From: Streptomyces spirodelae
GTDB lineage: Bacteria; Actinomycetota; Actinomycetes; Streptomycetales; Streptomycetaceae
Direction: 5' to 3'
DNA length: 60,544 bases
Assembly (NCBI RefSeq): GCF_017676385.1
Contig: NZ_JAFFZN010000039.1
Location: 1-60,544 of the forward strand
Positions 52,668-60,544 of the stretch are shown piece by piece. Within the stretch, counting starts at the first letter, position 1. Each line of letters opens with the position of its first letter. The notes beneath the pieces are model-generated. The model did not search any database. It saw only the letters and a program-made list of their open reading frames with translations, and was not told the origin of the DNA. A program made the translations under genes and the position numbers.

Positions 52668-53968
52668 GCGCGGGCCTCCGCTGTCGCTGTGGCGGATTCT
52701 GCCGCCAGTTCACGGGCGCGGGCTCGCGCCCAGGTCTCTGCGGCGAGGACATCGGGAAGGGTCAGCCCGGTTCCGTCCGGTGTGCCGTGCTCGTCGACCA
52801 CAGCCGCCACCGTATCCACGATGCCCGTGAACGGCAGCCTTCCGGCCAGAAACGCCTCGACGCACTCCTCGTTGGCCGCGTTGAAGACGGCGGGTGCGGT
52901 GCCGCCCAGCGCGCCCACCCGGCAGGCCAGCGGGACGGAGGGGAACGCCTCCTGATCCAGCGGGTAGAAGTCCCAGGACATCGCCTCGGTCCAGGAGAAC
53001 ACGGGTCCCGCGTCGGGCACCCGCTCCGGCCAGCCGAGGCCGAGCGCGATGGGCAGCCGCATGTCCGGAGGGCCGCACTGGGCAAGGGTGGAACCGTCCG
53101 TGAACTCCACCATCGAGTGGACTGCGGACTGCGGATGGACCACGACCTGGATCCGGTCGAACGGGATGTCGTAGAGCAGATGGGCCTCGATGACCTCGAG
53201 CCCCTTGTTCACCAAGGTGGCCGAGTTGACCGTGATGACCGGGCCCATGTCCCAGGTGGGGTGGGCCATCGCCTCCTGCGGGGTGACATCGGCGAGTTCC
53301 GCCCTGCTCCGGCCGCGGAACGGGCCTCCGGAAGCGGTGACCAACAGCTTGCGGACCTCGGCTCGGGCGCCGCCCATCAGGGCCTGGAAGAGCGCGGAGT
53401 GCTCCGAGTCGACGGGCACGATCTGGCCGGGCCTGGCCACCGCCTTGACCAGCGGCCCGCCGACGATGAGGGACTCCTTGTTGGCCAGCGCCAGCACCCG
53501 GCCCGCCTCCAGCGCGGCAAGGGTCGGGGCGAGCCCGATGGAGCCGGTGATGCCGTTGAGCACGGTGTGGCACGGGGAGGCGGCCAGCTCCGTGGCGGCA
53601 TCCGGGCCCGCCAGCACCTCGGGCAGCGGCTCGGCGCCGCCGTACACCTCGCGCAACGCCGTACGGAGTGCGGGCACCGCCTCTTCGCGGGCCACGGCGA
53701 CGGTGCGCACCCCCAGCCGGCGCGCCTGCTCGGCCAGCAGCTCGACCCGGCCGCCGGAGGCAGCCAGCGCGGTGACCCGGAATCGTCCGGGGTTCTTCAG
53801 CACGACATCGACCGCCTGCGTGCCGATGGAACCCGTCGAGCCGAGGATCACGATGTCGCGCGGTGCACCCGCCTGCGACTCCGCTCCCGGGCCAGTGCCG
53901 TCTCCGGAGTGCTCCGAAGGCTCAGTGCCGGGGTAGCGCAGATGCGGGTCAGCGAGGGAGTCGGTCAT
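52664..53968 (-). CDS. dxr: 1-deoxy-D-xylulose-5-phosphate reductoisomerase
   Basis: Dxr makes MEP, the committed step of the MEP pathway. The 434-residue product begins at an ATG preceded by AGGGGG; the frame to 54031 is an extension without a site. The NADPH motif is VILGSTGSIGTQAVDVV near residue 40. Others are NKESLIVGG, VPVDSEHSALFQ with the metal-binding Asp/Glu, and TASGGPFRGR. The first 35 residues are a variable Gly/Ser/Glu-rich region. Coupled with rseP. Confidence 0.97.
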   Translation of the reverse strand: MTDSLADPHLRYPGTEPSEHSGDGTGPGAESQAGAPRDIVILGSTGSIGTQAVDVVLKNPGRFRVTALAASGGRVELLAEQARRLGVRTVAVAREEAVPALRTALREVYGGAEPLPEVLAGPDAATELAASPCHTVLNGITGSIGLAPTLAALEAGRVLALANKESLIVGGPLVKAVARPGQIVPVDSEHSALFQALMGGARAEVRKLLVTASGGPFRGRSRAELADVTPQEAMAHPTWDMGPVITVNSATLVNKGLEVIEAHLLYDIPFDRIQVVVHPQSAVHSMVEFTDGSTLAQCGPPDMRLPIALGLGWPERVPDAGPVFSWTEAMSWDFYPLDQEAFPSVPLACRVGALGGTAPAVFNAANEECVEAFLAGRLPFTGIVDTVAAVVDEHGTPDGTGLTLPDVLAAETWARARARELAAESATATAEARA

Positions 53969-54200
53969 GCCCCCTATTGTGTCCGCTCCTCGGACGCGCT
54001 CGGACAGCGCACCGGGTGCGAGGCCGGGCACGCGAGGAGCACGGCTCGCAACGCGTCTGCCACGAGTGCCGTACGGGACTTCTGCGACCGCGGACCTCGA
54101 CCGGCCTGCCGGTCGATACGATCGCGCTCATGCCGTCGAGCGATCACCACCGGCCCCCGACCGGTCAGCAACGTGGCATTCGCGGTCGCGCACGGCCCAC

Positions 54201-54206
54201 TAGGAT
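54201..54206 (+). promoter_or_regulatory. Candidate -10 just before the heptamer tract
   Basis: TAGGAT at 54201-54206 is a perfect streptomycete -10, but no -35-like TTGACx lies 17-18 bases upstream. Two ATGs in different frames (54205 and 54209) follow at once. If used, transcripts would begin near 54213 and the heptamer tract would lie in the 5' untranslated region. Confidence 0.3.
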
Positions 54207-54215
54207 GGATGCTCG

Positions 54216-54347
54216 GCCGGGAGCCGGGAGCCGGGAGCCGGGAGCCGGGAGCCGGGAGCCGGGAGCCGGGAGCCGGGAGCCGGGAGCCGGGAGCCGGGAG
54301 CCGGGAGCCGGGAGCCGGGAGCCGGGAGCCGGGAGCCGGGAGCCGGG
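54216..54347 (+). repeat. GGGAGCC heptanucleotide tandem tract, about 19 copies
   Basis: A perfect 7-base period runs for 132 bases (about 18.9 units, GCCGGGA in phase). All three forward frames are open through it, and each reads Gly-Ser-Arg-Glu-Pro-Gly-Ala in a different phase. Runs of GGG spaced by AGCC on this strand could form G-quadruplexes. The tract ends three bases before the GTG of the next gene and supplies its GGGAG ribosome-site-like sequence. Confidence 0.95.
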
Positions 54348-54349
54348 GC

Positions 54350-56050
54350 GTGAGGCGCGCGGCGGCGGAGACCCGCAGCGTGCTGTTCGTCGTCAGGACG
54401 GCGACGACACTGCACCGGCTGCTGGACGCGGCGCCGGCACTCGCGGGCGACCGGCGGATCGAGCCGTTTGTCACGCTCGTGCCCGGATCACGGTTCTGTG
54501 CCGAGGCGCTGGCGGCGCTGGAGGGCCTGCGGGCGCGGCAGCTGCCGTGGGAAGAAGCCACCGGGCGGCCGTTCTCGCTGATACTCGCGGCTTCAGCGCG
54601 CGGTGAACTCCACCGGCTGCAGGGCCCGCTGACACTGCTTCCGCACGGTGCCGGCTTCAGCAAGCGCATGCCCGCCACTGTGGGCCGAGGTGCAGCGCTT
54701 GATGCCCCGAACGGCCTCCACGCCGGCGAGTTGCTGCGCCCCGACGGCGGACCACTCGCACAGCTGCACGCCCTCGCCCACCCCGGGCAGCTCGACCGGC
54801 TCGCCGCACAGTCGCCACGAGCCGCCGCACAAGCCGCCGTCGTCGGCGATCCGACGCTCGACCGGCTGCTGGAGTCACTGCCGCGCAGAGAGCGCTACCG
54901 GCACGCACTGCGCGTCGCCGGGCGCAGACTGGTCGCCGTCCTGTCCACCTGGGGGCCCGAGTCGCTGCTGGAGCGCCGTCCCGAGCTGCCGCTGCGGCTG
55001 GCGACGGAGCTGCCGTACGACAGCTACCGGACGGCACTGGTACTGCATCCCAACGTGCACGCACGCAAACAGCAGTTCGGGCTCAGCCAGGACCTCACTC
55101 CGGAGCGGAAGGCCGGGGTGCTGCTGCCCCGACCGTACGAGGAGTGGGCAGCGCTCCTGGTCGCGGCGGACTGTGTCGTCACCGACCACGGCTCGACCGC
55201 GCTGTACGCGGCCGCGCTCGGCCTCCCTGTGCTGGGCGCCTGCGACGGCGGCGAGGAGCTGCTGCCCGGCACGCCCATGGCCCGGCTGCTGGACTCGGCT
55301 CCCCGGCTCGACATACGGCAGCCCCTCCGGCAGCAACTGGAAAGGGCACTGGCCGGACACAGCGGCGAGACCGTGCGTGAGATTGCCGCCGAGGCTTTCA
55401 CCCGGGAGGGCAGGGCGGTGGAAGAGCTGCAGCGTCGCCTGTACGCGCTGCTGGAGCTCTCCCCGCCGCGCGTGCCCGCCGAACCCGAACCACTGCCGGT
55501 TCCGGACGCCGTGGCGCGGCGCTCGCCGGCCCTGTGCGCCTTCGCTGTGGACTGTGAGGTGGCCGGTGAGGTGGCCGGCGACGGGGAGCAGTCCGACGGG
55601 GCCGCTGTGCGGGTGATACGGCGCCCGGTGTCCGGCGAACCGGGCGACCATCTGGCGGCCGAGGAGGACTGGGCCGGACTGCGCCATGTGCAGAGCGCTG
55701 GACTGCTGTACCGGCACTGGGAACGGAGCACGGCCCCGGCCTCGGTGCGGCAGTGGAGCGCGGATGTGCTCGCGGCGTATCCGGCATGCCGCACCGCCGC
55801 AGCGGTGGTCGGCGGCAACCGGTGTGTGCTGCGGGTGCGGGACGGCGGGCTGCTGGGTGTGCACTGGGAGGGGGACGGCGGGGCGCACACTGCGGCTGCG
55901 GCCGATCCCGTCGCGGTGCTGTGCGGGGTGCACGCCTGGCTCGTGAAACGCCCCGCTGCCGTGCCTGCCGGACAGCGGGTCAGGTGCGAGGTGGGAGGGC
56001 AGCGCGTGGTGGCGGTCGTGCGCCCCCTCCCCGTGGCGGAGACAGCGTGA
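54350..56050 (+). CDS. GT-B-fold-like protein of unknown function
   Basis: I place the start at GTG 54350 (VRRAAAETRSVLFVVRTATT), giving 566 residues, preceded by GGGAG from the heptamer tract. A start at ATG 54209 is in frame and would add a 47-residue REPGAGS repeat. The N-terminal half begins with a strand/helix LFVVRTATTLHRLLDAAPAL and a PRPYEEWAALLVAADCVVTD section; DHGSTALYAAALGLPVLGA resembles the nucleotide-sugar binding part of GT-B transferases such as CDP-glycerol transferases and UDP-GlcNAc 2-epimerases. After about residue 380 comes an unrecognised C-terminal region. Function is unknown. Convergent with the next gene, 3 bases apart. Confidence 0.78.
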   Translation: MRRAAAETRSVLFVVRTATTLHRLLDAAPALAGDRRIEPFVTLVPGSRFCAEALAALEGLRARQLPWEEATGRPFSLILAASARGELHRLQGPLTLLPHGAGFSKRMPATVGRGAALDAPNGLHAGELLRPDGGPLAQLHALAHPGQLDRLAAQSPRAAAQAAVVGDPTLDRLLESLPRRERYRHALRVAGRRLVAVLSTWGPESLLERRPELPLRLATELPYDSYRTALVLHPNVHARKQQFGLSQDLTPERKAGVLLPRPYEEWAALLVAADCVVTDHGSTALYAAALGLPVLGACDGGEELLPGTPMARLLDSAPRLDIRQPLRQQLERALAGHSGETVREIAAEAFTREGRAVEELQRRLYALLELSPPRVPAEPEPLPVPDAVARRSPALCAFAVDCEVAGEVAGDGEQSDGAAVRVIRRPVSGEPGDHLAAEEDWAGLRHVQSAGLLYRHWERSTAPASVRQWSADVLAAYPACRTAAAVVGGNRCVLRVRDGGLLGVHWEGDGGAHTAAAADPVAVLCGVHAWLVKRPAAVPAGQRVRCEVGGQRVVAVVRPLPVAETA

Positions 56051-56053
56051 GGC

Positions 56054-58207
56054 TCAGGCGGAGCCCACAGTGCCACCAGCGCGGGTCTCGATGGCGTGGG
56101 CGGCCGCGCGGTGGGTCCCGGCCGCCTCACGGTCCCCCGCCTCCTGCGCCAGGTCGGCCAGTGCGTGCAGCGCCGCCGCTTCCTCGTGATCGGCTCCGCG
56201 GGTGCGGGCGCTGTCGAGGGCACGCTCGTACAGGGCGCGAATCCGGTCGCTGGCGGTGGTCGCCTCCAGCAGGCGAAGGGCGCGGGCGAGTTCATGGGCG
56301 GTACGGCCGGTCATCCGGGGGTGCTTCAGATCGAGGGCCGCGCGGTGTGCCGCTTCCAGTGTCGGGACGGCGCGCTGCGGCTCGCCCTGTTCGGTGAGGG
56401 TCTTGCCGAGCAGGTAGCTCTGCAGCAGTACGCCGTAGGGGTTGTGGTTCTCCTCGTGGATACGGCGGGATGCCGTGAACTGTTCCGCCGCGCTCGCCAG
56501 GTCGCCTTCGGCGCGGTGCAGCAGCCCGCGGAATTCGAGGGTGGAAGCGCGCAGCACCGGCTCGCCGTCCAGCAGCGCGGCCGCCTGCACGGCGCGGTCC
56601 ACCTGGGTGCGCGCTCCGGTCAGGTCGCCGGTCTCCCACAGAGCGCGGGCCAGCTGGCAGCGCATTCGGGTCTGTGCCGCAAGGTGTTCTGCGCGCTGGG
56701 CCGCGGCCAGCCCCGCGCGGAAGGCGTCGATGGCCTCGGCGTGGTGCCGGTGGTTCATGAAGTGGGTCCACAGCGGTTCGCACAGGCCCCAGGCGTCGGC
56801 GTCGCCCTCCGGGTCGCCGCTCGCCCCGCTGTCGTGCGCGAGGCGTACGCACGCGTACAGCGCGAACTGCTCCGCCTTCGTCCAGCGGGCCGCCTCGGCC
56901 TCGTCGGCGAAGGGCACATCCGGTGCGTACGGAAGCGGAGCCACGGGCTCGGCGAACCGCAGACGGCGGCCGGCGATCAGCCAGTCGGCCCGTTCGGCCT
57001 GCCGTCGGTACCAGCGCACGATCCGCCGCAGCGCCGCGGCCATCTCGCCGGGCTCGCTCTCGTCGCGTGCCCGGCGTTGTGCGTGGGCGCGCAACAGATC
57101 GTGCATCCTGAGGCGCTCCGCCACCGCACCGGTTGGCTCGCCGTCCCCGCCGGGACGTTCCCAGACCGCGACCAGGTTGGCGTCCTCCAGCTCGCCCAGT
57201 GCGTCGTAGGCGGTGTCCGGCTCTGCGGCGCCCAGCAGCGCGACGGCTGATGCGGCGGTGAAGGACGGTCCCGGGTGCGCGGCGAGCAGCCGGTAGAGGC
57301 GGGCTGCCGGAGCGCTGAGTTCGCGGTAGGAGGCGTCCCAGACGGCTTCGACCACGGGCAGGCCCTCCTCGTCGAGTTCGGTGCGCAGCGCGGCCACCAG
57401 CCTCTCGGGCGGTCTGCGCCGGTGCGTCCGCAGATAGCTGCCGGCGATGTGCAGGGCGGCGGGCAGCCCGGCGCACATCCGGGCGATCTCTGCGACGACG
57501 TCGGGGCCGCCCGCCGGGCGTGCGCCGTCCAGCACGGCGTGCAGAAGCTCTTCCGACGCCTGTCCGGGCAGGGGACCCAGCGACACCTCGAGGGCGCCTG
57601 ACAGCTGTGCCAGCCGCTTGCGGCTGATGACGATGGCCACGCCGGTGGAGGAGACGGGCAGCAGGGGTTCGGCCTCGCCCGCGTAGGCCACGTTGTCCAG
57701 GACGACGACGAGTTCCCGGTGCGCGGTGCGCTGCTCGTACTGACGGCGACGCCCGGCGAAGTCCTTGGCCAGCCACGGTTCGCGCACCCCGAGCGAGTGC
57801 AGCAGCACGGCCAGCACATCGGCCGGGGCCACCGCGCCGTCCCGGCGTACGTCGTCCAGATCGACGTACAGCGCGTCGCACCCCCGCTCGCGGCAGATCG
57901 CGTGCGCAAGCCGCAGCCCCAGTGCGCTCTTGCCGACACCGCCGATCCCGCTGACGGCGACCACCAGGGGGCGCACCACCCCGTCGGAGCGCCCCCGCCG
58001 CGCCCCGAGCGCCCGTGTCACGGCGGCCTGTTCGTCGGCACGGTCCTCGAAGAACGGTGCCTCGACGGGAAGTTGCACCACGGGGCCGGACGGCTCGCCG
58101 GGCGCGGCGTGCGTGTGGTGGTGCACCGACCCGATGCTCGCCGCCTGGACGATCGCGCCGGTGCTGACCTGTCCGTCCACGGTGTTGCGCGTCTGCTGCT
58201 CGCTCAC
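56054..58207 (-). CDS. STAND NTPase: NB-ARC domain with TPR repeats
   Basis: The 717-residue product starts GTG at 58207 with TTGAGG upstream. Residues 8-32 (NTVDGQVSTGAIVQAASIGS, then VHHHTH) match the short beta-like element found at the start of many actinobacterial STAND proteins. The NB-ARC domain has P-loop GIGGVGKS at 87-94, Walker B ELVVVLDNVA, VAIVISRKRL, GLPAALHIAG and an MHD-type RMHDLLRAHA. The C-terminal half, from about residue 450, has TPR helices (ARALWETGDLTGARTQVDRA, FRGLLHRAEGDLASAAEQF). No fused effector enzyme is seen. Role could be signal-responsive regulation or defence; not settled. Confidence 0.88.
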   Translation of the reverse strand: MSEQQTRNTVDGQVSTGAIVQAASIGSVHHHTHAAPGEPSGPVVQLPVEAPFFEDRADEQAAVTRALGARRGRSDGVVRPLVVAVSGIGGVGKSALGLRLAHAICRERGCDALYVDLDDVRRDGAVAPADVLAVLLHSLGVREPWLAKDFAGRRRQYEQRTAHRELVVVLDNVAYAGEAEPLLPVSSTGVAIVISRKRLAQLSGALEVSLGPLPGQASEELLHAVLDGARPAGGPDVVAEIARMCAGLPAALHIAGSYLRTHRRRPPERLVAALRTELDEEGLPVVEAVWDASYRELSAPAARLYRLLAAHPGPSFTAASAVALLGAAEPDTAYDALGELEDANLVAVWERPGGDGEPTGAVAERLRMHDLLRAHAQRRARDESEPGEMAAALRRIVRWYRRQAERADWLIAGRRLRFAEPVAPLPYAPDVPFADEAEAARWTKAEQFALYACVRLAHDSGASGDPEGDADAWGLCEPLWTHFMNHRHHAEAIDAFRAGLAAAQRAEHLAAQTRMRCQLARALWETGDLTGARTQVDRAVQAAALLDGEPVLRASTLEFRGLLHRAEGDLASAAEQFTASRRIHEENHNPYGVLLQSYLLGKTLTEQGEPQRAVPTLEAAHRAALDLKHPRMTGRTAHELARALRLLEATTASDRIRALYERALDSARTRGADHEEAAALHALADLAQEAGDREAAGTHRAAAHAIETRAGGTVGSA

Positions 58208-58298
58208 GCCTCAACTCTAGGGCGGGCGACCGACAGTGGGCAGGGCGCGGTTGCCGGGGGAGCCGGGCCCGCGCCGCCCCCGGAGCGCTGAGGGACGG

Positions 58299-60233
58299 CT
58301 ACGGGATGCGGCGGTGCACGTTCTCCTTCCGGGAGGGCCCGGGAGCGGCGTCGGCGATCCAGGGTCCCTCCGTCGAGGCGTCGATGACGCCCTCCTCCAG
58401 CCAGGTGTAGGAGCCGTCCAGCACCTCGCGGACCACCTTGCGGTCCAGGTCGTCGGTGTTGCTCCACAAGCGCCCGAACAGCTCTTCCACGCGGAGGCGT
58501 GACTGCTGGCAGAACGCGTCGGCCAGTTGGCGGGCCGCCTGCCCGTCGCCGCCGTCCCGGCTGAGCTTCTCCGCCCTGACGCAGGCGGCGCTCATCGCGA
58601 ACAGCTCGGCGCCGATGTCCACGATGCGGCTCAGGAAGCCCTGTTTGGTCTCCATCCGGCCCTGCCACCGGGACATGGCGTAGAAGGTCGAGCGGGCGAG
58701 TTTGCGCGCGGTGCGCTCGACGTAACGCAGATGTCCGGCGAGCGTGCCGAACTCCGCGTAGGTACGCGGGAGCTGACCGGGGCCGGCGACCAGCTTGGGC
58801 AGCCACTTGGCGTAGAAGGTGCCCGCAGCGACGGCTGCCTTCCGCTTGTCGGTGAGGGACTTGTCCGGGTCGATGAGGTCACCGGCGACGGACAGATGCG
58901 CGTCCACGGCCTCCCGGGCGATCAGCAGGTGCATGATCTCCGTCGAGCCCTCGAAGATTCGGTTGATCCGCAGGTCGCGCAGCAGCTGCTCGGCGGGGAC
59001 GCCGCGCTCGCCGCGGGCCGCGAGTGACTCGGCCGTCTCGAAACCGCGGCCGCCCCGGATCTGCACCAGCTCGTCCGCCATCTTCCAGGCCATCTCGCTG
59101 CCGTAGAGCTTGGCCAGCGCCGCCTCGATACGGATGTCGTTGCGGTCCTCGTCGGCCATCTGCGATGACAGGTCGAGCACTGCCTCCAGGGCGAACGTCG
59201 TCGCCGCGATGAAGGAGATCTTGCTGCCGACCGCCTCGTGCTCGGCCACCGGCCTGCCCCACTGGACCCGCGCCTGTGACCACTCGCGGGCGATCTTCAA
59301 GCACCACTTACCGGCTCCCGCACAGGTGGCGGGCAGCGAGAGCCGGCCGGTGTTGAGGGTGGTCAGCGCGATTTTGAGACCGGCGCCCTCGGGGCCGATC
59401 CGGTTGGCAGCCGGCACCCGTACCCGGTGGAAGCGGGTGACGCCGTTCTCCAGGCCGCGCAGTCCCATGAAGGCGTTGCGGTTCTCGACCGTGATGCCCT
59501 CCGAGTCGCCCTCGACGATGAACGCCGTGATACCGCCCTTGTGGCCCTCGGCGTGGCGCGGGTCGTCTTCAGCGGGCCGGGGGACGCGCGCCATGACGAC
59601 CAGGAGGTCGGCGACCACTCCATTGGTGGTCCACAGTTTCACTCCGTCGAGGATGTAATCCTCCCCCTCTGGCACGGCCGTGGTGGCCAGCCGGGCCGGA
59701 TCGGAGCCCACGTCCGGCTCGGTGAGCAGGAAGGCGGAGATGTCGCTGCTCGCACAGCGTGGCAGGAAGGCGTCCTTCTGCTCCTTGCTGCCGAACAGCT
59801 TCACCGGCTGCGGCACGCCGATCGACTGGTGCGCGGACAGCAGGGCCCCCACCGCGGGGCTGGCGGAGCTGACGAGCGCGAGCGCCTTGTTGTAGTACAC
59901 CTGGGTGAGGCCGAGGCCGCCGTACTCGGTGCCGATCTTCATACCGAGCGCGCCCAGCTCCTTGAGACCGGTGAGCACCTCGTCCGGAATCCGGGCCTCG
60001 CGCTCGATCAGCGGACCGTCGATCTTCGCGTCGGCGAACTCGCGCAGCCTGGTCAGGAATTCCTCGCCGCGTGCCACGTCGTCGGCCGCCGGTTCCGGGT
60101 GCGGGTGGATGAGATCGAGGCGGAATCGGCCCAGGAACAGCTCTTTGGCGAAGCTGGGCTTGCGCCAGTCCTTCTCCCGGGCTGCCTCGGCGACTTCGCG
60201 TGCTTCACGCTCGGAGACGGTCATCTCACTCAC
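58299..60233 (-). CDS. Acyl-CoA dehydrogenase family protein (FadE-like)
   Basis: This flavoenzyme is predicted to oxidise acyl-CoA thioesters. The product is 644 residues, longer than the usual 380-400, because of a 180-residue C-terminal helical extension (beginning around GTFYAKWLPKLV). Domains run N-terminal helical (REFADAKIDGPLIEREA), beta (LLTEPDVGSDPARLATTA; VKLWTTNGVVADLLVVM), then C-terminal with RIFEGSTEIMHLL, whose Glu is the likely catalytic base. Start at ATG 60233 with GAGGTGA upstream. No beta-oxidation partners are nearby. Confidence 0.93.
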   Translation of the reverse strand: MSEMTVSEREAREVAEAAREKDWRKPSFAKELFLGRFRLDLIHPHPEPAADDVARGEEFLTRLREFADAKIDGPLIEREARIPDEVLTGLKELGALGMKIGTEYGGLGLTQVYYNKALALVSSASPAVGALLSAHQSIGVPQPVKLFGSKEQKDAFLPRCASSDISAFLLTEPDVGSDPARLATTAVPEGEDYILDGVKLWTTNGVVADLLVVMARVPRPAEDDPRHAEGHKGGITAFIVEGDSEGITVENRNAFMGLRGLENGVTRFHRVRVPAANRIGPEGAGLKIALTTLNTGRLSLPATCAGAGKWCLKIAREWSQARVQWGRPVAEHEAVGSKISFIAATTFALEAVLDLSSQMADEDRNDIRIEAALAKLYGSEMAWKMADELVQIRGGRGFETAESLAARGERGVPAEQLLRDLRINRIFEGSTEIMHLLIAREAVDAHLSVAGDLIDPDKSLTDKRKAAVAAGTFYAKWLPKLVAGPGQLPRTYAEFGTLAGHLRYVERTARKLARSTFYAMSRWQGRMETKQGFLSRIVDIGAELFAMSAACVRAEKLSRDGGDGQAARQLADAFCQQSRLRVEELFGRLWSNTDDLDRKVVREVLDGSYTWLEEGVIDASTEGPWIADAAPGPSRKENVHRRIP

Positions 60234-60439
60234 CTCGAAACGGTGTGGAGGTACGCGGTGCGGGACGGACGGTGACCGGACTGCCCCGGCGACTACCGAC
60301 GGGTGCTACTCGGTCGTATGTACCCGATTCATCCCGGACGTACCAGACGCCGCGCACGAGAAGCCCGGACCCGCTGCGCCGCTGGGGCGCGCCCGGCGGA
60401 TGTCGCTGGGCTGGGGGTGCCCCTTGCTGCCCGTCGCGG

Positions 60440-60492
60440 GCTGCGGGTGGGTTGTGGCCGGTCGCACAGTTCCCCGCGCCCCTTCGGGACGC
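60440..60492 (+). repeat. Dispersed Streptomyces intergenic repeat
   Basis: The stretch GGCCGGTCGCACAGTTCCCC and following GCGCCCCTT resembles, from memory, a short element scattered in streptomycete intergenic regions whose usual form contains GGTCGCGCAGTTCCCCGCGCCCC. It sits upstream of the acyl-CoA dehydrogenase gene. The rest of 60234-60544 holds no gene that I can support. Confidence 0.55.
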
Positions 60493-60544
60493 GCACCCTG
60501 CGCTCCCCCTGCGGGGCAGGCGTGATCCGCCGGACAGGCGCTAG

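Noticed and set aside
52787..54208. Upstream part of the 1087-codon plus-strand frame leading into the GT-B-like gene
   Set aside because: It runs antisense to dxr and only the part after the heptamer tract looks like a protein.
54216..54347. Heptamer tract as a CRISPR array
   Set aside because: There are no spacers; the repeat unit is 7 bases and purely tandem.

Overview
This is high-G+C chromosomal DNA. Its gene order matches the core chromosome of Streptomyces: the rnj-dapA-thyX, dapB-pnp-rpsO, type VII secretion, ribF, truB-rbfA-infB-nusA-rimP, proS and ispG-rseP-dxr blocks follow one another as I remember them from S. coelicolor. Starts are often GTG or TTG, genes often overlap by 1-4 bases, and most intergenic hairpins lack a U-tract. 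I see no rRNA, tRNA, CRISPR, prophage or insertion sequence. The organism assignment is inferred from gene order and composition.

Left part (1-11.8 kb): RNase J, dapA, flavin-dependent thymidylate synthase thyX, three small membrane-associated unknowns, dapB, an M16 peptidase, pnp and rpsO. The striking item is thyX. It is split by a 303-residue intein placed inside the ThyX signature motif, and the intein carries both an AP2-like DNA-binding segment and an HNH endonuclease domain.

Middle (11.8-31.7 kb): a complete Streptomyces type VII (ESX) secretion locus. It holds eccD, a three-ATPase eccC, a BldB-type DUF397 protein, two WXG100 proteins, two different mycosin proteases, a 612-residue WXG-type protein with a long Pro/Gly region, a 188-residue helical orphan, eccB, eccE, a small partner protein, and a giant Pro/Gln-rich protein ending in a ParA/MinD-type ATPase (EspI-like). 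A terminator and a possible promoter split the minus-strand run into eccB-mycP2 and an esx/mycP1 substrate unit.

Right part (31.8-60.5 kb): ribF, an unusual 1222-residue protein (trypsin-like domain, P-loop NTPase, helical repeats), then truB-rbfA-DUF503-infB-ylxR-nusA-rimP, which is the translation/transcription factor cluster. Next come a Tat-type lipoprotein overlapping a ferritin-like protein gene, a degenerate aminoglycoside-phosphotransferase-like protein, proS, two GNAT proteins, and ispG plus the rseP-dxr pair (MEP pathway with a site-2 protease). A 19-copy GGGAGCC heptamer tract lies directly before a GT-B-like unknown. The window ends with a STAND-type NB-ARC/TPR protein, an acyl-CoA dehydrogenase, and a dispersed Streptomyces intergenic repeat.

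Most of the window is conserved housekeeping DNA. The parts most worth a second look are the thyX intein, the two-mycosin ESX locus with its candidate substrates, the heptamer tract, and the protease-NTPase-solenoid gene between ribF and truB.
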